64,000 bases of DNA from Tubulanus polymorphus (lineage: Eukaryota; Nemertea; Palaeonemertea; Tubulaniformes; Tubulanidae): NCBI RefSeq assembly GCF_964204645.1, contig NC_134032.1, positions 1,886,916 to 1,950,915 of the forward strand, given 5' to 3'. A program made the position numbers and the translations under genes. Below the pieces are notes generated by a model. The model saw only the letters and a program-made list of their open reading frames with translations, searched no databases and was not told the origin of the DNA. Shown piece by piece: positions 1-12,560 of the stretch (its first letter is position 1; each line of letters starts with the position of its first letter).

Positions 1-700
1 TTTGGCCGAAACGTTTAGAAGCCCAATCCAGCCTTTCTTTCGTTGCCCGGAAAACGTCTTAATCTCAATTTGGAATAGAAATCTCAAACTATTTTTCCCA
101 TTCGGCTTTGGGTCTTCGGTTGACTTCGGTGTCGGCTTCTCAGGTCGGTGCGGCATCTTCCACGGCGAGCCAGGTACGATTGTGACGCCTCGCTCATTGA
201 AAATACTAAATATACGGATTATCCGTGGTGCCATAATAAACCGTCATTAATTTTCCAACTTTCCGCGAAGAGAGAAATGATTCTATTTCATTAAATGAAA
301 TGTTCGTCGTTTCATTTGCTACGCGTCGCGGAGATCCGGTGTGATGTATATTCGACGGACTCCCTCGAGAACGGGATGAACCACGCCGTAGAGCTTGCGC
401 AATCAAATTAAACTACTAGAGCGCGCAACCCGATGCGGTTACGCAATTTGCCGTGTTTCTCATACACTGCTCTACATCTGATGGAGATATGAACTCCGCC
501 GGGGATCCCGAAGCGCTGAATCTGTCGTTGTTTTAAATCGTTTATTCATATACGTTTAAACGTCGATCCGTATAATAAAACGCGACCCTGGATCCGTTAA
601 TGGAAAATGATGCGCGGCTGAGAGTGATCGCGATCTGTCGGGACGGGAACGGGGAACGGAATACGTCTCGGAAGGACGGAGTAACACGCTAGAGAAATAA
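1..700. other. No recognisable gene
   Basis: Short open frames occur on both strands, but none has a family signature, splice signals or protein-like composition that I can support. No repeat is obvious here. Confidence 0.5.
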
Positions 701-709
701 GTAAATAGT

Positions 710-954
<245 letters not shown>

Positions 955-1320
955 ATGAGAAGGGGTATATGGAAGGGGGCAAGGGAGCGAGAGGGAGACA
1001 GGCTTGATAGTGAGCGGAGTTTGGAGAGTGAAGCACAGCCTCTGTGATTTTTAATATTCACCGAGCAAGCGTTCGGTCAACACTATTTCATTCGCAAATG
1101 GCTTTTACCCACCAGGCTGAACATTTAATCGCGTAAAGTTTAATCCGCGAGTACTATTACTCTAGGATTATATTGACCCCGTGTGTTAAGTGTTATCGAC
1201 CCGTGTGTAATTTTAAGATATTTATATTCAATTCTTCGAGAGCCGCTGCAGCACTTAGTCCACAGGTTAAATCCAATAACCTACGTTCAGGTGTGACACG
1301 GGGACGTGACTGACAGCAAA

Positions 1321-1756
1321 TGGATATGGCGTTTGTTCGGTGGCAGGTTAAAATGGGATGGACGAGAGGGAAATTTAAAGGGATAGTCCTTTAAAAAGTC
1401 GTCGCAGGGCTTGTCTGTTAGAGAAGGGCTTGTCTGTTAGAGAGATTCAGTCGATGTTTTTCTTGTAGCCGATTTCAAATCATATCGGTTCCTAAAACGG
1501 ATATGGTGTTTCGATGGCAGGTTAAGGATAGTCAGTCGTTTAAAAAGTCCTCGGCGTCGCGTGGCTTGATGGTTTCTACCGAGAAAGATTAAAATAGCTA
1601 TAAATCCTTTATTCAGCTGGTATTGTTTGAACTATCTGATAGTCGGAAATGTATTAAGCATCGGACAACGAGGCGAAGTCGGTTCAGAGATTCAGTCGAT
1701 GTTTTTTCTTGTAGCCGATTTCAAATCATATCGGTTCCTAAAACGGATATGGTGTT
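1321..1756. repeat. Direct repeat pair of about 72 bp inside a degenerate tandem duplication
   Basis: The segment starting GATTCAGTCGATGTTTTTC at about 1443 recurs almost exactly at about 1686. Flanking pieces (ACGGATATGG, GGCAGGTTAA, TTTAAAAAGTC) are also repeated, so a unit of roughly 175-245 bp was duplicated more than once. A short tandem of GAGAAGGGCTTGTCTGTTA lies between the copies. Confidence 0.8.
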
Positions 1757-2050
1757 AAAACCGTGCCAGACCACCCAGTGCGCAGATACGTAGTTGACGA
1801 TGTCATTATTAGCCAATCAGATATCCCGTTTTATCTAGCCCATGTTTTCTCCACTTACAGTTCTACCGTGAATTTACCTTAGTGATTATAAAAACGCAGT
1901 AAATCTGATTGATGCCTCAAAGTTTTCGCGCGGCAAAGTGGTGCATGTACCTGTGACAACCTCGGCCTAGTGTGGCAGGGGTTCGTGCCGGTGTGGGGGT
2001 GAGTGTAGCGATGCCATCAGGTTCGAATCCCGCCGTCGGAAGATGCCCAA
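1745..2050 (+). mobile_element. tRNA-like-ended palindromic element, copy 1 (left arm truncated)
   Basis: The right arm carries GCGATGCCATCAGG and a B-box-like GGTTCGAATCCC. The centre has the family core GATGTCATTATTAGCCAATC and CCCGTTTTATCTAGCC. Only a stub of the left arm (CGTGCCAGACCACC and GTGCGCAGATAC) remains. It matches the better-preserved copy at 59948-60275. Confidence 0.7.
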
Positions 2051-2636
2051 TATCAACAAAGCTCGTTCTCCTTTTCCACTCCAATTTCTTCAATCCTCCA
2101 TCGCCCCCTATTTCTGGTCCCTACCTCCCTAATCCCTATCTCCCTTTACATCGGCCTTATTCCTGTCCCAGTTATTTCTCGCTAATCCTCCCGTCCCTCT
2201 CCCTCCCCCATCGCTGTATCTCACTGGCACTCAATTCATCTCACCGGCTCTCATCTCGCTCCCTCCATAAACTGCACCTCACACTTTCATCTCGACCGCA
2301 GTCTCCATCGAATTTCTGATATTCATTCGAGATAAACGACGAACTGGCGGAAAAAGAAAATCACCATAATCAAGATGTTCCACACGTGCTTGCCCGCACA
2401 CAACCGGGTTACCGAAAACTGCTTTGATCAGCGCCGATTAATCACCTAACTGACATTTACGTCGGGATTATCGTGTATCGAATATCTGATTAATAAATCA
2501 TACACGATATTCGACATCCAATAAACCAGTCACAGAGCGAAATTGTTGGATACCAGCTAACCGTGTTTATCAAGGTTCCTTTAAATCCGTAACAAAAACA
2601 GCGAGCAGAGAATTCACACTTTTGAGAGAGCGAGTG

Positions 2637-2710
2637 TGAGAGAGAGAGAGAGGAGGGAGGGAAGGAGGGAGGGAGGGAGAGGGAGGGAGGGAGGGAGGGA
2701 GGGAGGGAGG

Positions 2711-2775
<65 letters not shown>
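2637..2775. repeat. GA/GGGA microsatellite
   Basis: Three adjacent zones: GA, then GGGA tetramers, then GA again. Confidence 0.96.
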
Positions 2776-2779
<4 letters not shown>

Positions 2780-3055
2780 GAGAGGTGATCCCTGAGAGGT
2801 GATATTGCCTTAAATCCTGATAAACCGAAATGTACTCCGTTCCCGGACGCGTGCAGTGAGCGTCCAGCAAATTAGTGCCGGAATAAACGCCGCATTCGAT
2901 ACCGCGGCGGCTGAGCCTGTCCGTGCAGTAAATAAATACAAACGGTCACACGGAAAGTCGTATGGGGTGACGGCTTTCGGCGGAGGTATAGTCGAAGGAA
3001 AGGTTGACGAAATAGAAGGGATGAGAGAGAAAAGGAATGGTTGCGGCTATGTCTG

Positions 3056-3175
3056 AGTAAGGCTGAAAAATAAGTGATACCATGTTTCTCACGTCTGCTG
3101 AGTTGACCCGGCCGCTGTAAATGATGTTTTTTTTTAGAAAATGATGTTTTTTTTGTAAATGATGTTTTTTTTACA
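3056..3175 (+). mobile_element. Left end of the GACCCGGCCG MITE family plus an A/T-rich tandem
   Basis: AGGCTGAAAAATAAGTGATACC followed by a TTGACCCGGCCGC motif matches the left end of the full copies near 13.5, 53.0, 55.0 and 57.2 kb. The element then breaks off into three tandem copies of about 20 bp (AAATGATGTTTTTTTT). Confidence 0.7.
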
Positions 3176-3479
3176 GAACCGACAGCCTCTAGAAATGAAA
3201 AACAAATGAATGGTATTGCCGGATTACCATACGACCCGCCGGCCGATGACACTCTTAGAGGGTTCTTCGGGGGGTTCTTGGTAAGGCATTAAGGTTCTTC
3301 AGCAACGCGGAATGCAGATTGGGGTTTTTTGAGACATTAGAGTTGGAGTGGCCACCATAGTCGATTGAAAATTTAGTAGACCTGTGACACAGGAGAATCG
3401 ATGTATCATTTTGGGAATACCTTGAGGGTTAGGTATTTTTTAACACCCTCAACCCGCTAAGCGGCACGCAGGGCATTGT

Positions 3480-3640
3480 AAGCGGGTTCGATGTTTCTTT
3501 TTCCTAATCGGGGAGAGGCCAGAGAAGAACCTTCGACCAAGAAACTCTGTCGCCACCAGGGTTTGAACCCGTAAACCATGGATTGACGAGACCAGTGACC
3601 GGCGGCTTAAACCACTCGGCCACTGCGCCTATCTAAGAGT
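3480..3640 (-). mobile_element. tRNA-Ser/Leu-type SINE fragment
   Basis: On the minus strand from 3630 there is an A box (TGGCCGAGTGG) and about 50 bp later a B box (GGGTTCAAACCC), followed by a body (GGCGACAGAGTTTCTTGG, GAAGGTTCTTC) shared with the copy at 24664. The acceptor ends do not pair, so this is a SINE head and not a working tRNA gene. Confidence 0.8.
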
Positions 3641-4387
3641 TTAGGTGTGAGTGAAAGATGGTTGCTGCAGGTGGCACGCGCGATGAAGCAGGCAGCGGGC
3701 ACGTTCAGGACCGGATAAAGTGAAAAGATAAGTTCCGAGGTTTTAATCGATTTTTTAGATTTATACTCGATTCATATTCACGACGAATTGACTCACGGAA
3801 AAATAGTTCATCGTCTATATATCCGCAGACATCTATATAAATATATATATAATACACTCGGTTTGTTCGACCTTGACTTCGATGAAATGAGGAATCGATA
3901 TTGATGATGAGGAGATACCCTAAGCCCGCTATTGTCTCCGCGCGCCGACGTGAACTACTACGGGAAGGAATAGGCTGAAAGGGGAATATTTCAAAAGTTC
4001 AACGAATCTGTTAATCGCGCGTAACGTCGGTTCGCCTCGGTTGTCGATTTCCATTAGATTTATTGAAAAGTCGTGTTCGAAAGGGAGCGGTATCTGCGTG
4101 ATAAAAATATCCACGCGCGCGCGCGCAACGATATCTATCGGGGCCTGCGCACGTCGTCTTGCGTCGTGGAAAAACTAGGGCGATAACATCTTTAAACCCG
4201 GCGTTCAAACATACGTCACCGGGCGTTTCGTTTTTGACAAGACTTCAACGCGAAACGACGACGAAACGACGGCGACGGTTAGCGATGGATCGAGCGGCGA
4301 GATTGCAAAACGGAACCAACGATCGAATTGTTTCAAGCGCCTCATATCGGCGAGCTAGCCGTTAAAATCGTGACGCGGATGACGGAC

Positions 4388-4545
4388 AGAGAGAGGGAGA
4401 GGGAGAGGGAGAGGGAGAGGGAGAGGGAGAGGGAGAGGGAGAGGGAGAGGGAGAGGGAGAGGGAGAGGGAGAGGGAGAGGGAGAGGGAGAGGGAGAGGGA
4501 GAGTGAGAGGGAGAGGGAAAGGGAGAGAGAAAGCGACGGCGATGC
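4388..4545. repeat. AGAGGG hexanucleotide microsatellite
   Basis: More than 20 nearly perfect tandem copies of a six-base GAGAGG-type unit. It opens frames on both strands (Arg-Glu and Leu-Ser runs) that have no other support as genes. Confidence 0.97.
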
Positions 4546-5149
4546 TAAGAAAACTTCGGAATATCTTTGAAATGACAAGCGGGCAAAAATACTAGCCAAT
4601 CGCAATAGACTAGCTTTCATCATCCCGAGGAGTAAGAGGACTGGCGATAAAAAAAATACGCCCAATCAATACGGGCAAAGATATCGGTTGCGGATAAGAA
4701 CACGCGGCCTATTAGCGGGCAAGAGCCTCGGTTTCATCGGACGAGGAACGGAAATCGATTTTACGATAATAGCCTCGTTTTCATCATACTGAAAGCCTCG
4801 TTTGATTATTATCATCCTCATGATTGCAAAGTCGCATAACATAAATATTATCATCCGGTTTGATTGTTTCATTAAATCTCGTCGACGGCGCTGACCCGTC
4901 CGCAACGCTACTAAAGTTCATCGAACCAAAAAATGATACATCGTTTCCGATCATTTTCAAATCTCGCCAAGTCGAAGGTTAAACCAGCGAAATAGCCGTG
5001 TAAATAAAAGGCGTCCTCGCCAAACGTAAGGTATTTTTATCGACATTAAGATGCCCGACCAGCAGTAAAGCATATCTTCCGATTTTTTTTTTCGTTTCAA
5101 TCGAAACACACTTTCATGTCATTAGATATAGTATTATAATTCTAAACCC

Positions 5150-5292
5150 GGGTCCAGTTGCATAGTCCTGGCTCAGACTTAAGACCAATTTAAGACCATC
5201 TTAGTTCTATAACCCATCTAACAACTTAAGACCAGTCTTTAAATTAAATACCATTTTTGGACTTAAGTCTCAATATTGAGGAACCAGCCCCA
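5150..5292. mobile_element. Foldback element, type B, copy 1
   Basis: It begins GGGTCCAGTTGCATAGTC and ends in CCAGCCCC. The interior carries repeated CTTAAGACC and CAGTCT motifs that are complementary to each other, so the strand folds on itself. Related copies are at 17960-18100 and 34446-34579. Confidence 0.8.
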
Positions 5293-5299
5293 GCTGGAC

Positions 5300-6770
5300 A
5301 ATTTTCATTCGGGCCTTTATGAATCCTAACAAACCAATTTACTAAAAATATCGCGAAATTTATACATCATGGACTTGTAAATATCCCATATAGAATATGC
5401 TTTAGATATTGTTTGATATCATTTCTTTCTTTCTTTCATATTTTCATATTTTATTGTTCACCAATTTTTGTTTCCCCGCATTCAAGATTTATGACGAATG
5501 AATTAATTTGAATTTGATTTTATCAAACCTTCTGCCCGACGCGCACGACGCATGGAAACAAGGAAACATGTTTCCGAGTGTTTCCTCGTGACGTGCGCGT
5601 TGGGCTTTACAACCGGAAATGAGGTCATTATTTCACCACAGCGTGGAGTCGTATTTTCGTTACCGGAATACCAAGGTCGTCGCGTCAGTTCATGGATGTC
5701 GATATCTGTCCAGCGACGATGGCCGATCATAGATACGACCGAATCGCTAGCACATAAGAAATATGCAGACACCTCCCAAATCAGGAAAATGCTTCACAAA
5801 GAGTCTAAACCTCTGCCTTTTGTATAAAGGTCGCCCTTTAAGTGTCTTCACCGGGAACCTTAGTGTTTTTAGTAGTCGGTTACACTAGGATCGTAGAGCG
5901 ACGGAGGTCACTGTGGAGACAACCACTACCAGGCCTTGGTAAAGGAAATGCATGTGCAAGAATCAATTTCATTTCTAATTTTTGTTTAGACTCATAAGAT
6001 TAAAACCTCCCACATTGTCGTGGCTTACGAAAGAGACGTAATGAGAAACAAATCGAGAACTTTTTACACAATTTTCTTGATTTCAATTATGATTAAAAAT
6101 ATTCACCTTCTTGCGCGGCGGATACATTCGCTATCCCCGGGGGATGACGTCACCGATTGTAAAAATCAGATCCGCATCGATTCTAAGTCGGTACAACCGG
6201 GATAATTCCCTTTTCATATCAGACATAAAGATTTTATGATTCAATTATTGCTTTGATCGGAAGCTGTGCTGAACGAACGCGCAGCCGCCGTGTTTATGTT
6301 GCCTATGGTATTCCAATAAAGACGGACGACTTTTGAAATTACGTTATCTTATAACGACTATTCGACGCGGCCGCGGTCGCCGTTGCAAAGTAACGAGCGT
6401 CAGGAATGCGCCGTTTGAAATTCAAATTGGATCTTCTGCGCTTCTGAGATTGTACGCGACGATGAATCGAAAACATTCTTAGTTTTACTGCGCCACGCCG
6501 CTTAGAAAACGTCTCTCGCTCCGATCTCCGAGCAGCTTGACTTTCAAGCCTCGGCCTTTCGGGGATTCTTCCGCATCTCGATTTAGGATCCGATGGATTA
6601 GCTTTGCGCCAAATCTATTATTTATGAAATCTACATTTGAACCGAACATCGAGTGGAAAGGGGGAGAAGATATCGAAATGGATTGAAAACGAAAATTGAA
6701 AAAAAAAACTATTCTCACGGTGAATAACTGGGATTGCTGGTATCCGGGCAGGGATTCGAATCGGGCACCG
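5300..6770. other. No recognisable gene
   Basis: The interval 5825-5930 matches 13285-13395 (shared core ACTAGGATCGTAGAGCGACG, then GTGGAGACAACC-like sequence), so it is a dispersed repeat. I see no supported exon in the remainder. Confidence 0.5.
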
Positions 6771-6772
6771 GC

Positions 6773-7026
6773 ACCGCTACTGTGGCAATCGAGGATCCAC
6801 CAGGTGTCGCTAGTAGATAACTCGGTCTTTTGCGCGTTCAATGTGTTATACATCTCAATTAAAACTCAATGAACTTTTTCCCTTAAATGAATCAATTATT
6901 GATGAAAACTATTCCGATATCTGAGTAGAAGAATTAAAGTATTGTATATGTGGTGAGTCCTGCGATAATATACGGATTCGGGAGTCTAAAAATTCTGTTC
7001 GAAGTTCATTGAAATTGAACTAATGC
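6773..7026 (+). mobile_element. CCACCAGGTG-family MITE, copy a (right end lost)
   Basis: It starts TGTGGCAATCGAGGATCC then ACCAGGTGTCGCTAGTAG. The interior AAATGAATCAATTATTGATG and GATATCTGAGTAGAAGAAT matches the copies at 9573, 10441, 18206 and (inverted) 8775 and 42890. The expected right end is missing. Confidence 0.8.
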
Positions 7027-7042
7027 TAATAACGCACAAGGA

Positions 7043-7070
7043 TTAGGATTAGGATTAGGATTAGGATTTT
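7043..7070. repeat. Short GGATTA hexamer tandem
   Basis: About four copies of GGATTA. It is not the TTAGGG animal telomere unit and is too short to suggest one. Confidence 0.9.
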
Positions 7071-7165
7071 ATTTAAACTCCAACCGTTTCTATGGTACAT
7101 GGAGGGAGACTTATACAAAGTATACAATATTTACAATTAACAGAAAGTTTAATATATATAGTTTA

Positions 7166-7371
<206 letters not shown>

Positions 7372-7395
7372 TATTTATATACATCTAAGCCTTTT

Positions 7396-7749
7396 TCAAT
7401 GAATTTTGCAAGGTGGATTGTAGGAATTTTTTAGAATATCAAGATTGCCAAAAGAGTTCAGGTTCAAAATATTTTCACGGATTTCATTCAGTAGGTTGCA
7501 GTTAACAATAAAATGTAATTCATCGCCTAAAACATTACAAGCCGAACGTAATCTATCTGTTCTATCTAACGGAAGATTTGATAATTTATTTACAGGCAAG
7601 AGACCGAATGCTCGTAACGCCATCTGGTGAGATAGCTGGTTTGCGGATTGCCCGTAGCTTAAGACTGGTCCTAGGTTTTTCTTTCGAACACTAGAACTAC
7701 ACTCAAGACTTAGACCAGTCTTATCTTCAGCCTCTATTTTGACTGTCAT
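7396..7749 (-). pseudogene. Decayed C-terminal piece of a LINE reverse-transcriptase polyprotein (tentative)
   Basis: This is a 117-codon open frame. Its second half reads DRTDRLRSACNVLGDELHF, then IVNCNLLNEIRENIL. The pattern R-L-x3-C...GDE.HF...C...L.EIR resembles the short cysteine/histidine-containing tail after the reverse transcriptase domain of many non-LTR retrotransposons. No polymerase motifs are present, so at most the 3' end of the element survives. It abuts the AT microsatellite. The tail at 61520-61745 shows the same layout more clearly, which supports the reading. The first half of the frame is unrecognised and may not be element-derived. Confidence 0.5.
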
Positions 7750-8235
7750 CGAGAAATGCAGCGGTCATAAAGCATCAGCCTAATGATAATGCATCAAGCA
7801 AAGTGCCCGATAAACTGTATATAAACCGCAGACGGCCGGCTAGCCCTCTCGGCGCTCGTAATTAACCCGTAATAAATAAAAAAGTAACGTCGATACGAAA
7901 GATCTAAAAGATTTGTTGTGATTATTTCCGAGAAAGCCGCGCGCAGAAAAAGACCGTATTAAACACACCGCCGCCGGGCTATATCGGAGAGAAAGTCTTA
8001 CGATTTCATTTTCCAGCGAGGGAAAATATTACGAGCGCTTATGTTTTATGGAGCCGATTCCCCGCGGAGCGTTCCTTTGTTGCGCGTAATATTATTAATG
8101 ACCGCAGCGCGACGAAAATATCCTTTTCTTTTTTATCGTTTTCGTGAAAAGGGAAAGAATGAGGGGAAGGGTTCGGGAAGGCTATTAGCAGTTCCCTAGT
8201 TTAATATTTCCGTGTTAAACCTGTAGCTATATCTG
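7750..8235. other. No recognisable gene
   Basis: I see neither a repeat family nor a supported exon in this stretch. Confidence 0.4.
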
Positions 8236-8239
8236 AAAA

Positions 8240-8485
8240 AAAATTAGATAATTTGTATCAAAGATGGATTGAAAATATTCACTTAGTCGCGTGAAACCAT
8301 TTTGTGATAATTGTAATCAATCTTGCGCATTCCTCTTTGTAAATTTGTTTTTGTTGAGCAATAAATTCAATTGGATTGAATTGATGTCGTTATATCCCAA
8401 TCTCCCCTCGAAATTCTCGCCGATTTCGTTAAACAATTTTTTCCACAATCTTTCGCCACGAAAACTTATCCGCATTTATTAAAAC
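8240..8485 (+). repeat. Dispersed repeat of about 250 bp, copy 1
   Basis: It is nearly identical to 11660-11915; shared blocks include GATGGATTGAAAATATTCAC and GCAATAAATTCAATTGGATTG. Both copies hold an open frame containing FNWIELMSLYPN-like residues, but the two frames disagree after an indel, so coding status is doubtful. Confidence 0.85.
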
Positions 8486-8774
8486 GTTTTTTTTTGTGGC
8501 TATTAGCAATTGGCCTAGGTTCAAGGCGTTACATAAGAAATAGGGATTGGAGGAGGCGAGAGAGGAGAATGCGAGGGTACGTTGCACCACTGCAAAAACA
8601 AACATCGTTAAAAAACTGAAAGACCAGTAAAATTTGTAATAAATTTCCGACTTCGTCTTTATTAACGGAGGAAAGGGGAATTCTTTTACTTTTAGAAAAA
8701 GATCGAGTACCCATTTCTGCCCCGGTTGCTGATTTAGCTACAGGTTTAACAGGGAAATGTTAAACTAGCGTAGT

Positions 8775-9107
8775 ATGAATAGGGAACCGCGACACAAGCT
8801 ATCCCGCGAGATGGCGCCACGAGCAATCGGTCTCGCGTTGTCAAAATTAGGTAATTTTCAATTTTAGGTCATTTTAAGCTCCTGAATGCAAACATCATCC
8901 CAGCACCACCAAATATACAATTATTTCATTCTTCTACTCGGATATCGGTTTAGTTTACATAAATAATTGATTCATTTAAGAGAAAAGTTCATTCAGATTC
9001 CATTGAAATGTGGAGTGAAATTGAACGCGGACTACCAACTCTCTACTACTAGCGGCACCTGGCGGATCCTCGCCTGCCATAAGTGGAATCATCGCTTGCC
9101 GCAGCGG
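8775..9107 (-). mobile_element. CCACCAGGTG-family MITE, copy b
   Basis: Inverted, near full-length copy. One end is GCTATCCCGCGAGATGGCGC, the other CTAGCGGCACCTGGCGGATCC. The two ends are imperfect inverted repeats of each other (CCACCAGGTGtCGC against GCGcCATCTGGTGGG in other copies). Confidence 0.8.
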
Positions 9108-9572
9108 CGTCGTAGTTTTCTTTAAACTAATAAGGCGACGCTGGAGACGTGACCAACATAATTTCCGTTCGTAACGACGTTCATCTTACGTTTTCTCCGC
9201 TTTCATCTGTTGTTGCTACACGAATAAAGCGCGTCGAACGGGGAACGTAGCGAGCTCGTTTCCTGAACGTAACGCCGATCGGAAATCAACGCTTAATTCG
9301 ACGTCGACGCTTAAGTTTCGCGAACGACGAAGATCTTATAATGCGCCGAGATATACGTGAGAATTATAGACGTTGATTATCGACGCAAACGCCGCGGCAA
9401 TTAACGTTACGCTGCGTACGTATGGTATAACCGACCGACCGACCGACGTCAAAACGCATCAAGCTATCTACCGCTTTGCAACAATGAAATTATCACCAGC
9501 ACCGACGCGTCTCAGCCAGTCTCCTACCGATAATATCTGGTATTGTTTAGATAAAGATCATAGAATGGGGAC

Positions 9573-9860
9573 CTGTGACCTCCTGTGGCTATCGAGGATC
9601 CAACAGGTGTCGCTAGTAGTCGATTTCGATTGAAAACTGAATTAGCTTTTCTCTTAAATAAATCAATTTTGGAAGAAAAAACTAAACCGATATCAGTGTA
9701 GAAGAATGAAAGTATATTTGGCGGTTGTTGTGATAATGACGTATGGTTTCGGGAGTCTAAAAATCCGGTTCAAAGTTCATTGAAAATAACCTAATTTTGA
9801 CCACGTGCAGCCGAGTGCTCGGTACGCCATCTGGTGGGATAGCTGGTGCTGCGGGTTTCC
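9573..9860 (+). mobile_element. CCACCAGGTG-family MITE, copy c
   Basis: Left end GGCTATCGAGGATCC and CAGGTGTCGCTAGTAG; interior GATATCAGTGTAGAAGAATG; right end CGCCATCTGGTGGGATAGCT. Direct match to copies a and d. Confidence 0.85.
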
Positions 9861-10440
9861 CGGAACGTCGGCAAAGAAATTTAGAAACATATCCGGTGAC
9901 TGGTATTTGAGTTGTTTTTGAAGATAAAACGAATCGGGTGAATGCCCTAGTACGCGAAGGCTTGGCGATCACTTTTTAAAAAAATGTCCCACGTCACGTG
10001 TTGGATTACTCGGTGTCGTGAGTTCTACACGTTTTCCGTCTCGATGTCTGTCTGGGTCGGGCTGATCAAACAACGCGAGAACAGGCGAGACTCTCGTCTG
10101 TTGAGCGGTAAATCCTCGAGCGACGCGTTCGAACATGTTTGAGAATAGGATTTTATTCCGCGTTACAAAAATGAAAACCTCATTCGGTTCAGAAAGTTCT
10201 GTTCGCGGATCTTAGGATGTCTGGAGGCCATCGTTCTGGGACGAAGTGAGCTTATCCGTTGAAGCGATGCAGAAAAAGTCAGGTCGATTCGTGACGGCAA
10301 CAGCCGCCTTCTTAAAACGTCTAAAAGAGGGAACTTGATGACGTCATAGGGGTATTCATTGAGGCAGTCATACTTTCTTGAACATCTATAGAGGGAATTT
10401 AATGAACTCATCAGGTGTTTCGATGAGGACTCTACGTTCG
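9861..10440. other. No recognisable gene
   Basis: Contains a phrase repeated near 34.2 kb (GATGACGTCATAGGGGTATT, then GAGGCAGTCAT), which points to another old dispersed repeat. No exon is supported. Confidence 0.4.
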
Positions 10441-10760
10441 ACTGTGGCAATCGAGGATTCCACTTGTGGCAAGCGAGGATCCACCAGATGTCGCTAGTGC
10501 GCATTCAGACAACAAACCTGGATTTCTTTTCAGATTCAATTAAAATCAATCCATAATTTCTCAAATTCTGTGAATGATGATTAGTAAAAACCACCATATA
10601 AATGAACCTAAAGATCATCTGTGTTTATCAACAGGGGTGATTTGCCTAATTTCTGATGAGGGAGGCTAAAATGCAGAGGAAAGTTCATCGAAAATGAACT
10701 AGATTGTGACAGGGTTGTCGCACTGATACGCACGCTATCTAGCGGGATAGCTGGCGGCAC
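10441..10760 (+). mobile_element. CCACCAGGTG-family MITE, copy d (diverged)
   Basis: Two tandem left ends (GTGGCAATCGAGGATTCC, then GGCAAGCGAGGATCC), followed by a diverged interior and the right end GCTATCTAGCGGGATAGCTG. Confidence 0.75.
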
Positions 10761-10849
10761 AAAGTCGATCGTGGCATACAGGCGCTCGATTTCCCCTGTG
10801 CGCATGCGCAAACGCACTCGACTTGGAAAATTCCAAGTTTTCATTGCAA

Positions 10850-10918
10850 AAATTGGGATTCGAACACACAAGCTCGTAAGCGTTGGCTCGTCGTTCTAAC
10901 CGAATGGCCACAGAGGAC
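10850..10918 (-). mobile_element. tRNA-like SINE head
   Basis: Reading minus from 10915: GTGGCCATTCGGTTAGAACG (A-box-like) and, about 45 bp on, GTGTTCGAATCCC (B-box-like). The acceptor ends do not pair, so this is a SINE relic rather than a tRNA gene. Confidence 0.5.
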
Positions 10919-11392
10919 ACTCTAAGTTCTATAACTAACCCTAAGCCTAATCGTTGGACCTCGATCGTCGACGTGTCTACCTAATGTTTGGAGAATGATC
11001 AATAACGAATCACGTACAAACATTGTGTATTGACACTCGCATAAGACAATGACCCGGAGTCACGGAATCGTCCCCGGCGTCACGCTATACCGGCGCTGCG
11101 TTAATGATCAGTTCCACTAATAACGCAGACGGAAAAAATTGCGATGAATTAGAGCAAGCGAAAAACGGCCGTCGAGAGCGTCGAAATTACTCGAAATTAC
11201 TCGAAAATGCCGCTTCACCTGAGCCGTAATGTCTTCCCTAAAGAGACGCGTATTAAATGGTTGGCTGAGACTTGACTTTCATGCACTTAATACGGTGTAA
11301 AGAGAATATTCGGAACGGGTCAAATTCATCCAGAAATCTCGACAATCTAAGTTGAAGATTTTTAGACAGCGGGACACGTTAATTAACGACCA

Positions 11393-11506
11393 GGGTCCAG
11401 TTCCACAGTTCTGAGTTAAGATTTGACCCTGGGATAAAATATTGAAAATGAACTAACTTTTTAACTCAGAGTTAACTCTAACTTACAACTGTGGAACTTG
11501 GTCCAG
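11393..11506. mobile_element. Foldback element, type A, copy 1
   Basis: The ends GGGTCCAGTTCCACAGTT and AACTGTGGAACTTGGTCC are inverted repeats. The middle holds AACTCAGAGTTAACTC, itself palindromic. Other copies: 19693-19911 (nested pair), 30968-31078, 52238-52357 and 63063-63174. A type-E terminus (GGTCGGTTGCTCAAAAGTTG) follows at 11509. Confidence 0.9.
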
Positions 11507-11659
11507 AGGTCGGTTGCTCAAAAGTTGGTTAGAGTTAACCGACTGAATTTTTCATGGTTTAACGATTACTCATTGAATTCGAATAAAAAAAAGCCCCCCT
11601 CCCCCTAAATTCAAACTAGTATTATGCGGCACTAGGTCTGTGCCACCGAAAAAAATCTG

Positions 11660-11920
11660 AAAAAATAGATAATCTTTATCAAAGATGGATTGAAATATTC
11701 ACTTAATCGCGTGAAACCATTTTGTGATGATTGTAATCAATCTTGTGCACTCCTCTTTGTAAATTCATTTTTGTTGAGCAATAAATTGAATTGGATTGAA
11801 TTGATGTCGTTATATCCCAATTCTCCGCTCGAAATTTTCGCCGATTTCGTTAAACAACTTTTTCCACAATCTTTCGCTACGAAAACTTATGCGCGTTTAT
11901 TAAAACGGTCTTTTTTCTTG
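11660..11920 (+). repeat. Dispersed repeat of about 250 bp, copy 2
   Basis: Second copy of 8240-8485. Copies differ by scattered substitutions and short indels. No terminal repeats are visible. Confidence 0.85.
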
Positions 11921-12149
11921 TCCAATGCGTCAAAATGATTTATTCATGATAAATTTTCCTAGTTTCATTTCGAATTTCGTTCGACTAAGAAATCATTCAA
12001 ATCGTTCGCGAAACTCGTAGGAACCGAGAAATAACGAATGCGAGAAATTCAATTAATTCTTTAAAAAGAAAACAAGAATTCAATTTGCATCGATGTTCAC
12101 AGTCTACCGTTCTATTTCGATTCGAACTTAGCTTAAAAATTGATACCAC

Positions 12150-12560
12150 TTTCTCATTTCTTCTGAGCTTAAAAGTTGATCCGGTCGCGGCCGCCTATCT
12201 ACCCTGTACATGACTTTCTTTTCTAAATCGTGATCAAGCCAAGAATAACAGACCCGTCCCGCAGCGATAGAAATGAACTGATTACAAAATGTCATTGAAG
12301 TTTACTAATTCGCTCCGAAAAGTGATCAGTCAGTCGGTACTTTTGAGGTCGGTTTACGGCAAACAGACAATTATTTTGGGATGGCCTAACTAAATCCCGA
12401 ATCACCCAGTCCTGAAAGTGGTTTTGTTTCGACAGTGATCTCCGTCACTATATACGATCCTAGCGAACCCCGACTGAGTGATACAAGCCGAAACTTTGCG
12501 AAATGACCCGGCCCCGATTAGGAGCGAAACAAGGCATCGCTTTTCTTTAGCCTTGTAAGG
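12150..12560 (+). mobile_element. GACCCGGCCG-family MITE interrupted by an arm of another element
   Basis: The left part (GATACCACTTTCTC, GTTGATCCGGTCGCGGCCGC, ATCAAGCCAAGAATAACAGA) and right part (TGACCCGGCCCCGATTAGG, GAAACAAGGCATCGC) match the 210-bp family. About 190 bp of unrelated sequence sits between them, including GGTTTACGGCAAACAGAC and TATTTTGGGATGGCCTAAC, an arm of the family at 58283-58551. Confidence 0.8.

Noticed and set aside
3549..3632. Functional tRNA-Ser or tRNA-Leu genes (also 10.85, 24.66, 24.88, 33.61 and 36.7 kb)
   Set aside because: A and B boxes are present but acceptor stems do not pair and SINE bodies follow.
7043..7070. Interstitial telomere repeat
   Set aside because: Unit is GGATTA rather than TTAGGG, and there are only about four copies.
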